Origin: Pseudomonas sp. R5(2019)
GTDB lineage: Bacteria; Pseudomonadota; Gammaproteobacteria; Pseudomonadales; Pseudomonadaceae
Direction: 5' to 3'
Assembly (NCBI RefSeq): GCF_009905435.1
Contig: NZ_JAAAMT010000033.1
Coordinates: 1 to 64,000, forward strand
DNA length: 64,000 nucleotides
Position 1 is the stretch's first letter. Each line of letters opens with the position of its first letter. Below the pieces are notes generated by a model. That model did not search any database, had not been told where the DNA came from, and worked only from the letters and a program-made list of their open reading frames with translations. Shown one piece after another: positions 43,427 to 52,430 of the stretch. The translations under genes and the position numbers were made by a program.

Positions 43427-44200
43427 TCAGACGCTGAGTATATCGACCTCGACTCCAAGGTTTTTCAGGTGATTTTCCGCAAGCTTCAGATGCTTCGGTT
43501 TTGGACGGTAATGTCCTGACTTTTCTCTAATTTCAAATCGTTTGCTTGCTACTCGCTCAAGGCTACCGGCACTGATGATTTCCTCTCCCGGGGCGAGCAG
43601 AGAGTGTGGAATGTAAGTAGAAGTAAAGTGGTCGCCGGAGGGGGCAGCGATCAAACTACCTTTCTGAGTGAGAACAAATTTTTGGGAGACATGTTGCTCT
43701 ATCGATTGAAGATCTTGAATCGAGTTAAACGATTTTGCGGGGGATCCGCTCGGGAAATTTGTCGCAAATTCGAGTTTTTCTTTCGGTAGATTGTTGATTT
43801 GCACATTTTTCAAAACTTTGGGTGTCGTGGCTGTGCTACGACCAAAAAATCTTATATGGCCACTTGGATCCTTGAAATTTGTTGGATCTCCCAGGCAATA
43901 GGCATAGGCATTCATCCCACCAGCTCCGAAGGGGCTCCAATTATCAGGGCTGTTAAACCTCATGAGCGTTGAATTGTAACCTCGGTAGCCATTTCCCAAG
44001 AGATAGATGCCAGCGATCGATTCACGTATCTGCCCGCAGAAACCAAGCCTTTTGTGCAATTCAGGTAGCGTATAGCCATAAGCAGAATAGATCACTGCTT
44101 GGCGGGCTGTAGGACTGGAAAATACCAGTGCAGAGCTTAGGGAGTCGCTTGCGATCAAAGTGGTGCCGGGTGAAATCAGGTGGTCTGGCGTATTAGACAT
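43427..44200 (-). CDS. Orphan Rhs-core protein with an unknown C-terminal domain
   Basis: The 257-residue protein carries one YD-like segment and then the Rhs core signature: GFCGQ, GIYLLGNGYRGYNSTLMRF, SPFGAGGMNAYAYCLGDPTN and DPSGH (ending near residue 115). In large Rhs proteins the variable toxin starts right after this motif. Here residues ~116-257 form a variable domain (ending SGHYRPKPKHLKLAENHLKNL) that I do not recognise. The gene has its own ATG with a GGAG site and no long Rhs repeat in front, as in other short stand-alone Pseudomonas Rhs proteins. It is AT-richer than its neighbours and flanked by repeats. No immunity gene is obvious beside it. Toxin activity is inference. Confidence 0.8.
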   Translation of the reverse strand: MSNTPDHLISPGTTLIASDSLSSALVFSSPTARQAVIYSAYGYTLPELHKRLGFCGQIRESIAGIYLLGNGYRGYNSTLMRFNSPDNWSPFGAGGMNAYAYCLGDPTNFKDPSGHIRFFGRSTATTPKVLKNVQINNLPKEKLEFATNFPSGSPAKSFNSIQDLQSIEQHVSQKFVLTQKGSLIAAPSGDHFTSTYIPHSLLAPGEEIISAGSLERVASKRFEIREKSGHYRPKPKHLKLAENHLKNLGVEVDILSV

Positions 44201-44313
44201 CTTTGTTGCTCCTGCGCTATCAAAGAAGGTCTATTAGTTTTTGCCAAAGTCACTTATTTGGATACCTGGCAGAACTACTAGGTAGGGCACCTGCCTGAGT
44301 CGCAACGTACAAA

Positions 44314-44335
44314 AAAACCGCCATGCGGCGGTTTT
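44314..44335 (-). terminator. Terminator of the rpoN-ptsO cluster
   Basis: AAAACCGCC (44314-44322) and GGCGGTTTT (44327-44335) are perfect arms around ATGC. The A-run 44311-44317 gives a U-tract on the minus strand. It lies about 35 bases beyond the ptsO stop. Confidence 0.85.
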
Positions 44336-44370
44336 GGAAAATTGGGCGAGGGTCGAGACAGATAGGTCGT

Positions 44371-44643
44371 TCACTCACCTTCGTCAAAGTAATTATTGAT
44401 CAACTCGACCAGCGCATTCAGCGCTTCCTGTTCCTGTTCGCCCTCTGTGCGCAGATGAACCTGGGTGCCCTTGCCGGCAGCCAGCATCATCACGGCCATG
44501 ATGCTCTTGCCGTCGACCATGGTTTGCGGCGTGCGCCCAACCTTGACTTGGCAAGGGTGCTTGCCAGCGACGCCGACGAACTTGGCTGCCGCGCGGGCGT
44601 GCAAGCCAAGCTTGTTGATGATGGTGATTTCCAGAGCGGGCAT
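44371..44643 (-). CDS. ptsO: Nitrogen-PTS phosphocarrier NPr (HPr-like)
   Basis: The 90-residue protein has the HPr phosphorylation loop NKLGLHARAAAKFV with active His15, and the second helix region around VDGKSIMAVMMLAAGKG, as in HPr/NPr. It passes phosphate from PtsP (EI-Ntr) to PtsN. Its place after rapZ and ptsN behind rpoN identifies it as NPr rather than a sugar-PTS HPr. Confidence 0.95.
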   Translation of the reverse strand: MPALEITIINKLGLHARAAAKFVGVAGKHPCQVKVGRTPQTMVDGKSIMAVMMLAAGKGTQVHLRTEGEQEQEALNALVELINNYFDEGE

Positions 44644-44659
44644 CGCGGGGAGGGTCCTT

Positions 44660-45517
44660 TCAGCTGAGGTCGCGGTGGCGAACCTGAACGTTCTTGAGGG
44701 ATTGCTGCAGGACCTGGCCGAGGCGCTCGGTCAGGTAGACGGAGCGGTGATGCCCGCCGGTGCAGCCAATGGCGATCGTGACGTAGGCGCGGTTGCTGGC
44801 GGCGAAGCGAGGCAGCCATTTGAGCAGGTAGCTGGAGATATCCTGGTACATTTCCTCGACGTCCGGCTGGGCGTCCAGATAGTCGATTACCGGTTGCTCG
44901 AGCCCGGAGTGGTCGCGCAGTTCTGGCTTCCAGTAGGGGTTGGGCAGGCAGCGCACATCGAACACCAGGTCGGCATCGACCGGCATGCCACGCTTGAAGC
45001 CAAACGACTCGACCAGAAATGCTGTGCCCGCCTCGGGTTTGTCCAGCAGGCGCAACTTGATGGTGTCGCGCAGTTGGTAGAGGTTCAGGCTGGTGGTGTT
45101 GATCTTGAGGTCGGCAAGGTCGGCGATCGGGCCGAGCAATTCGCTCTCGACGCGGATGGCCTCTGCCAGGGAACGCTCGGGATTGGTCAGCGGGTGGCGC
45201 CGACGGGTCTCGGAAAAGCGCTTGAGCAGGGTTTCTTCGTCGGCATCCAGGTACAACACGTCACACTGGATGTGCCGGCCACGCGCTTCATCGAGCAATT
45301 CAGGGAAGCGCGAAAGATGGCTGGGCAGGTTGCGCGCGTCGATAGAGACGGCGACCTTGGGTTGCATCAGCTCGGTGTTGATCAGCGCATTCTCGGCCAA
45401 CTGCGGCAGCAAGCCTGCCGGCAGGTTGTCGATGCAGTAAAAGCCGTTGTCCTCCAGTACATCGAGGGCGGTGCTTTTACCCGAGCCGGATCGGCCACTG
45501 ACGATGATCAAGCGCAT
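44660..45517 (-). CDS. rapZ: RNase adapter protein RapZ
   Basis: The 285-residue P-loop protein starts MRLIIVSGRSGSGKSTAL (Walker A at 8-15). The FGFKRGMPVDADLVFDVRCLPNP motif and the C-terminal RNA-binding part with IGCTGGHHRSVYLTERL are characteristic of RapZ/YvcJ. In enterobacteria it guides RNase E to the GlmZ small RNA to tune GlmS; in Pseudomonas its RNA partner is not clear. The gene follows ptsN by two bases. Confidence 0.95.
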   Translation of the reverse strand: MRLIIVSGRSGSGKSTALDVLEDNGFYCIDNLPAGLLPQLAENALINTELMQPKVAVSIDARNLPSHLSRFPELLDEARGRHIQCDVLYLDADEETLLKRFSETRRRHPLTNPERSLAEAIRVESELLGPIADLADLKINTTSLNLYQLRDTIKLRLLDKPEAGTAFLVESFGFKRGMPVDADLVFDVRCLPNPYWKPELRDHSGLEQPVIDYLDAQPDVEEMYQDISSYLLKWLPRFAASNRAYVTIAIGCTGGHHRSVYLTERLGQVLQQSLKNVQVRHRDLS

Positions 45518-45519
45518 GA

Positions 45520-45984
45520 TTATTGACCGTTCTGTACTTCCAATACCACGTTATACAGGGATTCGTTGTTGCCTGCGGCACGCAGGCGATCACGAACCTC
45601 CTTGCGATCGAGCATGCTGGCAATCTGGCGCAGCAGCTCCAGGTGAGCATCGGTGGCCGCTTCCGGGACCAGCAACACGAACAGCAGGTCGACGGGGGCG
45701 CCATCGATGGCGTCGAAATCTACAGGTGCATCGAGGTGGAGCAGGGCGCTGATAGGGGCTTCGCACCCTTTGAGTCGGCAGTGAGGAATGGCAATGCCAT
45801 TGCCGAACCCCGTAGAGCCCAGTTTTTCGCGAGCGATAAGGCTTTCGAAGACAGTTTGCATATCCAGCTCCGGGACTTCCCGGTGGATCAGGTTTGCAAT
45901 TTGTTCGAGTACACGCTTTTTACTGCCGCCCGGCACGTTCATGAGTGAACGGCCGGGGGTCAGGATGTTTTCAAGTCGGATCAT
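45520..45984 (-). CDS. ptsN: Nitrogen-PTS EIIA component PtsN
   Basis: The 154-residue EIIA-Ntr has its active His68 in GIAIPHCRLKGC and the typical GFGNGIAIPH and PVDLLFVLLVPE segments. It is the regulatory end point of the PtsP-PtsO-PtsN chain and influences potassium balance, carbon storage and RpoN-linked functions. It lies between hpf and rapZ in the rpoN cluster. Confidence 0.96.
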   Translation of the reverse strand: MIRLENILTPGRSLMNVPGGSKKRVLEQIANLIHREVPELDMQTVFESLIAREKLGSTGFGNGIAIPHCRLKGCEAPISALLHLDAPVDFDAIDGAPVDLLFVLLVPEAATDAHLELLRQIASMLDRKEVRDRLRAAGNNESLYNVVLEVQNGQ

Positions 45985-45996
45985 GAGTGGGGGGTG

Positions 45997-46305
45997 TCAG
46001 CGAGCGGTCGCGCCTTGCAGGAGGCTCTGCTGTTTTTCCTTGTGTTTTTTCAGTTGGCGGTCGAGCTTGTCTGTGAGCAGGTCAATCGCGGCGTACATGT
46101 CGTCATGTTCAGCATTGGCGACGACTTCGCCGCCAGGTATGCGCAGGGTGGCCTCGATTTTCTGTTTCAGCTTCTCGACCTCCATGATGACCTGCACATT
46201 GGTAATCTTGTCGAAGTGCCGCTCCAGACGATCGAGTTTTTCCCCGATGTAAGCGCGCAGCGGTTCGGTGACTTCGAGTTGGTGTCCACTGATGTTGACT
46301 TGCAT
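45997..46305 (-). CDS. hpf: Ribosome hibernation-promoting factor (short HPF)
   Basis: The 102-residue protein starts MQVNISGHQLEVTEPLRAYI and has the KLDRLERHFDKITNVQVIMEVEK segment and the acidic EHDDMYAAIDLLTDKLDRQLKKHK tail of short HPF. It binds 30S in stationary phase to make 100S ribosomes. I rejected an in-frame upstream start that would add a Cys/Trp-rich stretch overlapping the hairpin in the rpoN gap. Confidence 0.95.
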   Translation of the reverse strand: MQVNISGHQLEVTEPLRAYIGEKLDRLERHFDKITNVQVIMEVEKLKQKIEATLRIPGGEVVANAEHDDMYAAIDLLTDKLDRQLKKHKEKQQSLLQGATAR

Positions 46306-46337
46306 ACAGCTTCTCCTTTGTTGCCAGTGCATAAAGA

Positions 46338-46357
46338 GGCAGGCCCAAGGGCCTGCC
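46338..46357 (-). terminator. Stem-loop between rpoN and hpf
   Basis: GGCAGGCCC (46338-46346) and GGGCCTGCC (46349-46357) form a perfect nine-base stem with a two-base tip. The minus strand then reads TCTTTAT, a weak U-tract. It probably attenuates or processes the rpoN message so that hpf-ptsN-rapZ-ptsO can be expressed separately. Confidence 0.55.
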
Positions 46358-46387
46358 ACTGAAACGCTGTGGCACATCTCAAGGCCG

Positions 46388-47881
46388 TTACATCAATCGC
46401 TTGCGTTCGCTCGACGGTGCGATGCCGAGGGACTCGCGGTATTTGGCGACGGTGCGACGGGCTACCTGGATGCCTTGTGCCTCCAGTAAACCAGCGATCT
46501 TGCTGTCACTCAACGGCTTTTTCTGATTTTCCGCTGCAACCAGTTTTTTGATGATCGCGCGGATCGCTGTAGACGAGCATTCACCGCCTTCGGAGGTGCT
46601 CACATGGCTCGAGAAAAAATACTTCAACTCGTAGATGCCGCGCGGGGTGTGCATGTATTTCTGCGTCGTCACCCGTGAAATCGTCGACTCGTGCATGCCC
46701 ACCGCCTCGGCGATATCGTGCAGGACCAGCGGCTTCATCGCTTCGTCGCCGTGGTCCAGGAAGCCGCGCTGGTGCTCGACGATCTGGGTGGCGACCTTCA
46801 TCAGGGTTTCGTTGCGGCTCTGCAGGCTCTTGATGAACCAGCGGGCTTCCTGCAACTGATTGCGCATGAAGGTGTTGTCGGCACTGGTGTCGGCGCGACG
46901 CACAAAGCCTGCGTACTGCGGGTTGACGCGCAGGCGTGGCACCGACTCCTGGTTCAGCTCCACCAGCCAGCGCTCGCTGTCCTTGCGCACGATCACGTCC
47001 GGCACCACGTATTCGGGTTCGGATGACTCGATCTGCGAGCCTGGGCGCGGGTTGAGGCTCTGTACCAGTTCGATGACCTGGCGCAGCTCATCTTCCTTGA
47101 TTTTCATGCGCCGCATCAGCTGGCTGTAATCGCGGCTGCCGAGCAGGTCGATGAAATCGGTGACCAGGCGCTTGGCTTCGGGCAGCCATGGCGTATTGGC
47201 GGGCAATTGACGCAATTGCAGCAGCAAGCACTCGCTCAGGTTGCGGGCAGCGATGCCGGCCGGCTCGAATTGCTGGACGCGGTGCAGGACGGCTTCGATC
47301 TCATCCAGTTCGATATCCAGTTCCGGGTCGAACGACTCGCAGATCTCCTCAAGGGTTTCGTCGAGGTAGCCCTGGCTGTTGATGCAGTCGATCAGGGTGA
47401 CCGCAATCAGGCGGTCGGTGTCGGACATCGGCGCCAGGTTCAGCTGCCAGAGCAGGTGACTCTGAAGGCTTTCACCGGCGGACGTGCGGGTGGTGAAGTC
47501 CCACTCGTCATCATCGTTGCTGGGCAGGCTGCTGGCGCTGGTCTGGTAGATATCTTCCCAGGCGGTGTCCACCGGCAGTTCATTGGGGATGCGTTCGTTC
47601 CACTCGCCTTCTTCCAGGTTCTCCACGGTTGGAGTGCTTTCCTGGTAGCTGGGCTCCTGGATCTCCGCCGGGGTTTTCTGTTCGACGTTGTCGGCCAGCG
47701 GGTCGCTGTTATCGAAGTCGTCGCCTTCTTCCTGGCGTTCGAGCATCGGGTTGGATTCCAGCGCTTCCTGGATTTCCTGTTGGAGGTCCAGGGTCGACAA
47801 CTGGAGCAAACGGATGGCCTGTTGCAACTGAGGAGTCATCGTCAGTTGCTGGCCCATTCTTAGGACGAGCGATGGTTTCAT
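46388..47881 (-). CDS. rpoN: RNA polymerase sigma-54 factor
   Basis: The 497-residue protein starts MKPSLVLRMGQQLTMTPQLQQAIRLLQLS, the glutamine/leucine-rich region I that contacts activators. An acidic region II follows (EEGDDFDNSDPLADN), then the core-binding and -12 recognition parts (MHESTISRVTTQKYMHTPRG) and the RpoN box ARRTVAKYRESLGI. It directs nitrogen, motility and many other genes that need enhancer-binding activators. An in-frame extension of 14 codons upstream is not typical and was rejected. Confidence 0.98.
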   Translation of the reverse strand: MKPSLVLRMGQQLTMTPQLQQAIRLLQLSTLDLQQEIQEALESNPMLERQEEGDDFDNSDPLADNVEQKTPAEIQEPSYQESTPTVENLEEGEWNERIPNELPVDTAWEDIYQTSASSLPSNDDDEWDFTTRTSAGESLQSHLLWQLNLAPMSDTDRLIAVTLIDCINSQGYLDETLEEICESFDPELDIELDEIEAVLHRVQQFEPAGIAARNLSECLLLQLRQLPANTPWLPEAKRLVTDFIDLLGSRDYSQLMRRMKIKEDELRQVIELVQSLNPRPGSQIESSEPEYVVPDVIVRKDSERWLVELNQESVPRLRVNPQYAGFVRRADTSADNTFMRNQLQEARWFIKSLQSRNETLMKVATQIVEHQRGFLDHGDEAMKPLVLHDIAEAVGMHESTISRVTTQKYMHTPRGIYELKYFFSSHVSTSEGGECSSTAIRAIIKKLVAAENQKKPLSDSKIAGLLEAQGIQVARRTVAKYRESLGIAPSSERKRLM

Positions 47882-48050
47882 GGCAGGGGCTTTACACCTT
47901 ATTTGCCGGCGCGCATGCGCCATCCACTACAGGGCGCCGAAGCGCCAAACATAAGCAAGTTATATGCCTGAATCTGAAGTGTTTGCCTAGAGCGCTGTAA
48001 CAATTAAGCGACAGTCAGGCGCTCTGGGCAACTCGCCAAACACCTCGAGA

Positions 48051-48776
48051 TTACAGGCGGAACTCGTGGCCGAGGTAAACCTCTTTCACCAGTTCGTTGG
48101 CCAGGATAGCGTCGGAATCGCCTTCGGCGATCAGTTGGCCATCGTTGACGATGTAAGCGATTTCGCAGATGTCCAGGGTTTCACGAACGTTGTGGTCGGT
48201 GATCAGGACGCCGATGCCCTTGGCCTTCAAGTGATGAATGATCTGCTTGATGTCGCCCACGGAGATCGGGTCAACGCCGGCAAAGGGTTCGTCGAGCAGG
48301 ATGAACTTGGGCGCGGTGGCCAGTGCGCGGGCGATTTCGACCCGGCGCCGTTCGCCACCGGACAGGCTCATGCCGAGGTTGTCGCGAATGTGGCTGATAT
48401 GGAACTCCTGCAGCAGACTTTCCAGCTCCTTGCGCCGGCCAGCGCTGTCCAGCTCCTTGCGGGTTTCCAGGATCGCCATGATGTTGTCGGCCACCGACAG
48501 CTTGCGGAAGATCGAGGCTTCCTGCGGCAAATAGCCGATGCCGGCGCGCGCGCGGCCATGCATGGGCTGGTGGCTGACGTCGATGTCGTCGATCAGCACG
48601 CGGCCCTGGTCGGCCTGTACCAGCCCAACGATCATGTAGAAGCAGGTGGTCTTGCCGGCACCGTTGGGGCCCAGCAGGCCGACGATCTGGCCGCTGTCGA
48701 TGGACAGGCTGACGTCACGAACGACCTGGCGGCTTTTGTAGCTCTTGGCCAAGTGTTGGGCTTTCAGAGTCGCCAT
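48051..48776 (-). CDS. lptB: LPS export ABC transporter ATPase LptB
   Basis: The 241-residue ATPase drives LPS extraction by LptFG. Motifs: Walker A GPNGAGKTT, signature LSGGERRRVEIARAL, Walker B FILLDEPFAGVDP, switch His in ITDHNVRE. It overlaps the lptA stop by one base. A 170-base gap separates it from rpoN, which may have its own promoter there. Confidence 0.97.
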   Translation of the reverse strand: MATLKAQHLAKSYKSRQVVRDVSLSIDSGQIVGLLGPNGAGKTTCFYMIVGLVQADQGRVLIDDIDVSHQPMHGRARAGIGYLPQEASIFRKLSVADNIMAILETRKELDSAGRRKELESLLQEFHISHIRDNLGMSLSGGERRRVEIARALATAPKFILLDEPFAGVDPISVGDIKQIIHHLKAKGIGVLITDHNVRETLDICEIAYIVNDGQLIAEGDSDAILANELVKEVYLGHEFRL

Positions 48777-49318
48777 TACTGGGCCTTTTGCTCGTCGGGT
48801 TTCTTTTTCGGCTGGATCACCATGTCGATCCGCGGGCGCTGCGTTTTCACGCCGCTGCCGGCGCGGCCTGCGGTAGCCACTTGGTTGGCCGTGTCGTAGA
48901 CGATTTTCTCGCCCTCGGTCGTGTTACCGGCGTTGATGACCTTGGCCTGGTCGATCAGCACGACGCGGTCCTGCGTGGAGTGGTACTGGATGGTCACGGC
49001 ATAGGCCTTGACCTTTTCCGGGTCGGTGGCTTTCTGCTGTTGCTCGAAGTACGCCAGGCTGCCGACGGCGGTCACCACGTCGACGTCGCCCGAGGCTGTG
49101 CGGGTCAAGGTCACAGTGTTGCCGGTGATTTTCATCGAACCCTGGGTGATGACGACATCACCTTTGTACGTGGCAATGCCTTGCTTGTCATCGAGTTGCG
49201 CGTCGTCAGCCTGAATGCGGATAGGCTGGTCGCGGTCCGTCGGCAGAGCCCAGGCGCTCGCGCTTCCCAGTGCTGCGCCCACGCTGAGCAAGAAAGGAAG
49301 GGTTTTAACGAACCTCAT
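48776..49318 (-). CDS. lptA: LPS transport periplasmic protein LptA
   Basis: The 180-residue precursor has a signal peptide (MRFVKTLPFLLSVGAALGSASA, cut near WALP) and the OstA/LptA beta-jellyroll pattern: PIRIQADDAQLDDKQGIATY, GDVVITQGSMKITGN. Monomers stack to form the periplasmic bridge for LPS. It overlaps lptC by 14 bases. Confidence 0.96.
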   Translation of the reverse strand: MRFVKTLPFLLSVGAALGSASAWALPTDRDQPIRIQADDAQLDDKQGIATYKGDVVITQGSMKITGNTVTLTRTASGDVDVVTAVGSLAYFEQQQKATDPEKVKAYAVTIQYHSTQDRVVLIDQAKVINAGNTTEGEKIVYDTANQVATAGRAGSGVKTQRPRIDMVIQPKKKPDEQKAQ

Positions 49319-49877
49319 ACTGTCCTCTTACGTTGGACAGCAGGTTGATCCTGCTGTCGTTCAAATACGCTTTCATGCCCGTGGCCGTGGTCACGCCGCC
49401 AGCGCCCTCGATTCTAACGGCTTGCTCTGTTTGCGCATATTCCTTATGCGGGAATACCGTCATGCGCGAAGAGGTGATCAGGGTGGCGCGGTTTTTCTGA
49501 TCGGTCCGGGCGATGCGCACCGAGTCGATCAGTTCGACTTCGGTGCCGTCAGGGTTGACCTCGCCGCGCTCGCTTTGCACGTGCCACGGATAGGCAGTCC
49601 CGCGGTACATCTGCAGGTCGGGCTTGGTCAGCAGAGTGATCTCGCTGGTCATCACGTGCTCGACCTTGTCGGCGGTCATTTCATATTGCAGCTTGCCGTC
49701 GGGCAGGAACTGCACGCTGCGCGCATTGATGGCGTAGTAGTCGATGGCGCTCTCGTCGACCGTCGCTACCGGCTTGTCGAGGAAGCTTTCCGGGCTGATG
49801 TTCCAGTACCCCACCGCAGCCAGCAGCGCGGCAATCACACAGAACAACGCAATGTTGCGAGCTTTTTTACTGAACAT
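49305..49877 (-). CDS. lptC: LPS export protein LptC
   Basis: The 190-residue protein has one N-terminal membrane helix (NIALFCVIAALLAAVGYWNI) and a jellyroll domain that hands LPS from LptBFG to LptA (MTADKVEHVMTSEITLLTKP, SSRMTVFPHKEYAQTEQAVRI). It lies between kdsC and lptA with tight spacing. Confidence 0.95.
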   Translation of the reverse strand: MFSKKARNIALFCVIAALLAAVGYWNISPESFLDKPVATVDESAIDYYAINARSVQFLPDGKLQYEMTADKVEHVMTSEITLLTKPDLQMYRGTAYPWHVQSERGEVNPDGTEVELIDSVRIARTDQKNRATLITSSRMTVFPHKEYAQTEQAVRIEGAGGVTTATGMKAYLNDSRINLLSNVRGQYEVR

Positions 49878-49885
49878 GTATCGCT

Positions 49886-50410
49886 CTACAGATAGTGGGC
49901 GTGAGCCGCGTCAAGGTTGCCCTGGGCGCGCAGGATCAGTTCGCAGAACTCGCGCACGGCGCCTTCGCCGCCGCGGGCCTGGGTGACGCCATCGGCGTGT
50001 TCGCGCACAAAGGCGGCGGCATTGGCCACGGCCATGCCCAGGCCGACCCGGCGAATCACCGGCAGGTCTGGCAGGTCATCGCCCAGGTAGGCCACTTGTT
50101 CATAGCTTAGGTTGAGTTGGCCGAGAAGCTCGTCCAGCACCACCAATTTATCTTCGCGGCCCTGATACAGATGCGGGATGCCCAGGTTGCGCGCGCGTCG
50201 TTCGACCGCCGGGGTCTTGCGGCCGCTGATGATCGCGGTGGTGACGCCGCTGTTCATCAGCATCTTGATGCCTTGGCCGTCCAGGGTGTTGAACGACTTG
50301 AACTCGCTGCCGTCTTCGAGAAAGTACAGGCGGCCGTCTGTCATCACGCCGTCCACGTCGAAGACTGCCAGCTTGATGGCCTTGCCGCGTTGCAGCAGAT
50401 CGTTGCTCAT
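49886..50410 (-). CDS. kdsC: KDO-8-phosphate phosphatase KdsC
   Basis: The 174-residue HAD-family phosphatase releases KDO from KDO-8-phosphate for the LPS core. The nucleophile motif is FDVDGVMTDG, with SGRKTPAVERR (motif II) and GDDLPDLPVI (motif III). It is encoded directly after kdsD with no gap. Confidence 0.96.
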   Translation of the reverse strand: MSNDLLQRGKAIKLAVFDVDGVMTDGRLYFLEDGSEFKSFNTLDGQGIKMLMNSGVTTAIISGRKTPAVERRARNLGIPHLYQGREDKLVVLDELLGQLNLSYEQVAYLGDDLPDLPVIRRVGLGMAVANAAAFVREHADGVTQARGGEGAVREFCELILRAQGNLDAAHAHYL

Positions 50411-51385
50411 TTACATCACTCCGGCGCGCAGCAGGTCGTGCATGTTAAGGGCGCCGACCGGCTGGTCGGCCTTGTCGACCACGACCAGCGCGCTGATCTT
50501 GTGGTCTTCCATGATCTTCAGGGCTTCGGCCGCGAGCATGTCCGGGCGCGCGGTCTTGCCGTGCAGGGTCATGACGTCTTCGATTTTTGCCGTGTGGATA
50601 TCGATGTTGCGGTCCAGGCTGCGGCGCAGGTCACCGTCAGTGAAGATTCCGGCCAGCTTGCCGTCGGCTTCCAGTACCACCGTCATGCCTAAACCTTTGC
50701 GAGACATTTCCAGAAGCGCGTCTTTGAGCAGCGTGCCGCGGACTACCTGAGGCAGCTCTTCACCGCCATGCATCACGTTTTCGACCTTGAGCAGCAAGCG
50801 GCGGCCCAGGGCGCCGCCGGGGTGCGAGAACGCGAAGTCTTCGGCCGTGAAACCACGGGCTTCGAGCAGGGCGATCGCCAGGGCATCGCCGAGCACCAGC
50901 GAGGCGGTGGTCGAGGAGGTCGGGGCCAGGTTCAATGGGCAAGCCTCCTGGGCAACGCGCGCGTCGAGGTTGACCTCGGCGGCCTTGGCCAGTGGCGAGT
51001 CGGGGTTGCCGGTCAGGCTGATCATCTGGATGCCCAGACGCTTGATCAGCGGCAGCAGGGTAACGATCTCGGCGGTAGAGCCGGAGTTGGACAGTGCCAG
51101 GATGATGTCATCCTTGGTGATCATGCCCATGTCGCCGTGGCTGGCCTCGGCCGGGTGCACGAAGAAGGCCGTGGTGCCGGTGCTGGCCAGGGTCGCGGCG
51201 ATCTTGTTGCCGATGTGCCCGGACTTGCCCATGCCGACCACGACGACGCGGCCTTTGCTGGCCAGGATCATCTCGCAGGCGCGGACGAAATCGGCATCGA
51301 TATGGGCCAGCAAGCCTTCAACGGCCTCAAGCTCGAGGCGGATGGTGCGCTGTGCGGATTGGATCAGGTCGCTGGATTGGCTCAT
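50411..51385 (-). CDS. kdsD: Arabinose-5-phosphate isomerase KdsD
   Basis: The 324-residue enzyme makes the KDO precursor D-arabinose-5-phosphate. It has an N-terminal SIS domain (GMGKSGHIGNKIAATLASTG, ALSNSGSTAEIV) and two C-terminal CBS domains. I start at MSQSSDLIQS; a longer in-frame start adds 21 non-typical residues. It heads the minus-strand kds-lpt-rpoN cluster and is divergent from mlaF across about 235 bases, which must carry promoters for both. Confidence 0.96.
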   Translation of the reverse strand: MSQSSDLIQSAQRTIRLELEAVEGLLAHIDADFVRACEMILASKGRVVVVGMGKSGHIGNKIAATLASTGTTAFFVHPAEASHGDMGMITKDDIILALSNSGSTAEIVTLLPLIKRLGIQMISLTGNPDSPLAKAAEVNLDARVAQEACPLNLAPTSSTTASLVLGDALAIALLEARGFTAEDFAFSHPGGALGRRLLLKVENVMHGGEELPQVVRGTLLKDALLEMSRKGLGMTVVLEADGKLAGIFTDGDLRRSLDRNIDIHTAKIEDVMTLHGKTARPDMLAAEALKIMEDHKISALVVVDKADQPVGALNMHDLLRAGVM

Positions 51386-51620
51386 GTCGGAAATCGGATT
51401 GCCTGATGAAAAGGCGGGGATTATAGCGGTAATGCACGAAAGCCTCACCTGCGATCGTCGCCGCGTTGCCTGTCTGGCGACTGAACGAGCGCGGCGCAGG
51501 CCTTGGGGCGATAGTGCCAGCGGTGATATAGTTCGCCGCCAGTTCGGCCCGCCCAGTGCGCGCGTGCCTCCAAGAAGGGGGTGAGCGTCTGAGAGAGAGG
51601 CTGCATCGCAAGGAGTTTAG

Positions 51621-52430
51621 ATGAGTGCCGATAACGCCTACGCGGTCGAGCTGAAGGGCCTTACCTTCAAGCGCGGTACGCGCAGCATCTTCAATAACGT
51701 CGATATTCGTATTCCGCGTGGCAAGGTCACCGGAATCATGGGGCCATCGGGGTGCGGCAAGACCACGCTGTTGCGTTTGATGGGCGCGCAGTTGCGGCCC
51801 AGCAGCGGCGAAGTCTGGGTCAACGGCCAGAACCTGCCGAAGCTGTCGCGCAGTGACCTGTTCGATGCCCGCAAGCAAATGGGCGTGCTGTTCCAGAGCG
51901 GCGCCCTGTTCACCGATCTTGATGTGTTCGAGAACGTCGCCTTTCCGCTGCGGGTGCATACCCAGCTGCCCGATGAAATGATTCGTGACATCGTTTTGAT
52001 GAAGCTGCAGGCCGTCGGCCTTCGCGGTGCGATCGAACTGATGCCCGACGAGCTTTCCGGCGGCATGAAGCGCCGAGTGGCGCTGGCCCGGGCTATCGCC
52101 CTCGACCCGCAGATCCTTATGTATGACGAGCCCTTCGTGGGCCAGGACCCGATCGCCATGGGCGTGCTGGTGCGCCTGATCCGCCTGCTCAACGATGCCC
52201 TGGGCATCACCAGCATCGTGGTGTCCCACGACTTGGCCGAAACCGCCAGTATTGCCGACTATATCTACGTGGTCGGCGATGGCCAGGTGCTGGGGCAGGG
52301 CACGCCGAAGGAGCTGATGGGCTCCGATAACCCGCGCATCCGTCAATTCATGAAAGGCGACCCCGATGGGCCGGTACCTTTCCACTTTCCTGCGCCGGAC
52401 TACCGCGCTGATCTTCTGGGGAAGCGTTGA
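51621..52430 (+). CDS. mlaF: Phospholipid transport ABC ATPase MlaF
   Basis: The 269-residue ATPase of the MlaFEDB complex, which moves phospholipids between the inner membrane and MlaC to keep the outer membrane asymmetric. Walker A GPSGCGKTT, signature LSGGMKRRVALARAIA, Walker B ILMYDEPF, switch VVSHDLAE. The RQFMKGDPDGPVPFHFPA tail is the C-terminal extension typical of MlaF. The start overlaps nothing upstream; mlaE starts on its stop codon. Confidence 0.96.
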   Translation: MSADNAYAVELKGLTFKRGTRSIFNNVDIRIPRGKVTGIMGPSGCGKTTLLRLMGAQLRPSSGEVWVNGQNLPKLSRSDLFDARKQMGVLFQSGALFTDLDVFENVAFPLRVHTQLPDEMIRDIVLMKLQAVGLRGAIELMPDELSGGMKRRVALARAIALDPQILMYDEPFVGQDPIAMGVLVRLIRLLNDALGITSIVVSHDLAETASIADYIYVVGDGQVLGQGTPKELMGSDNPRIRQFMKGDPDGPVPFHFPAPDYRADLLGKR

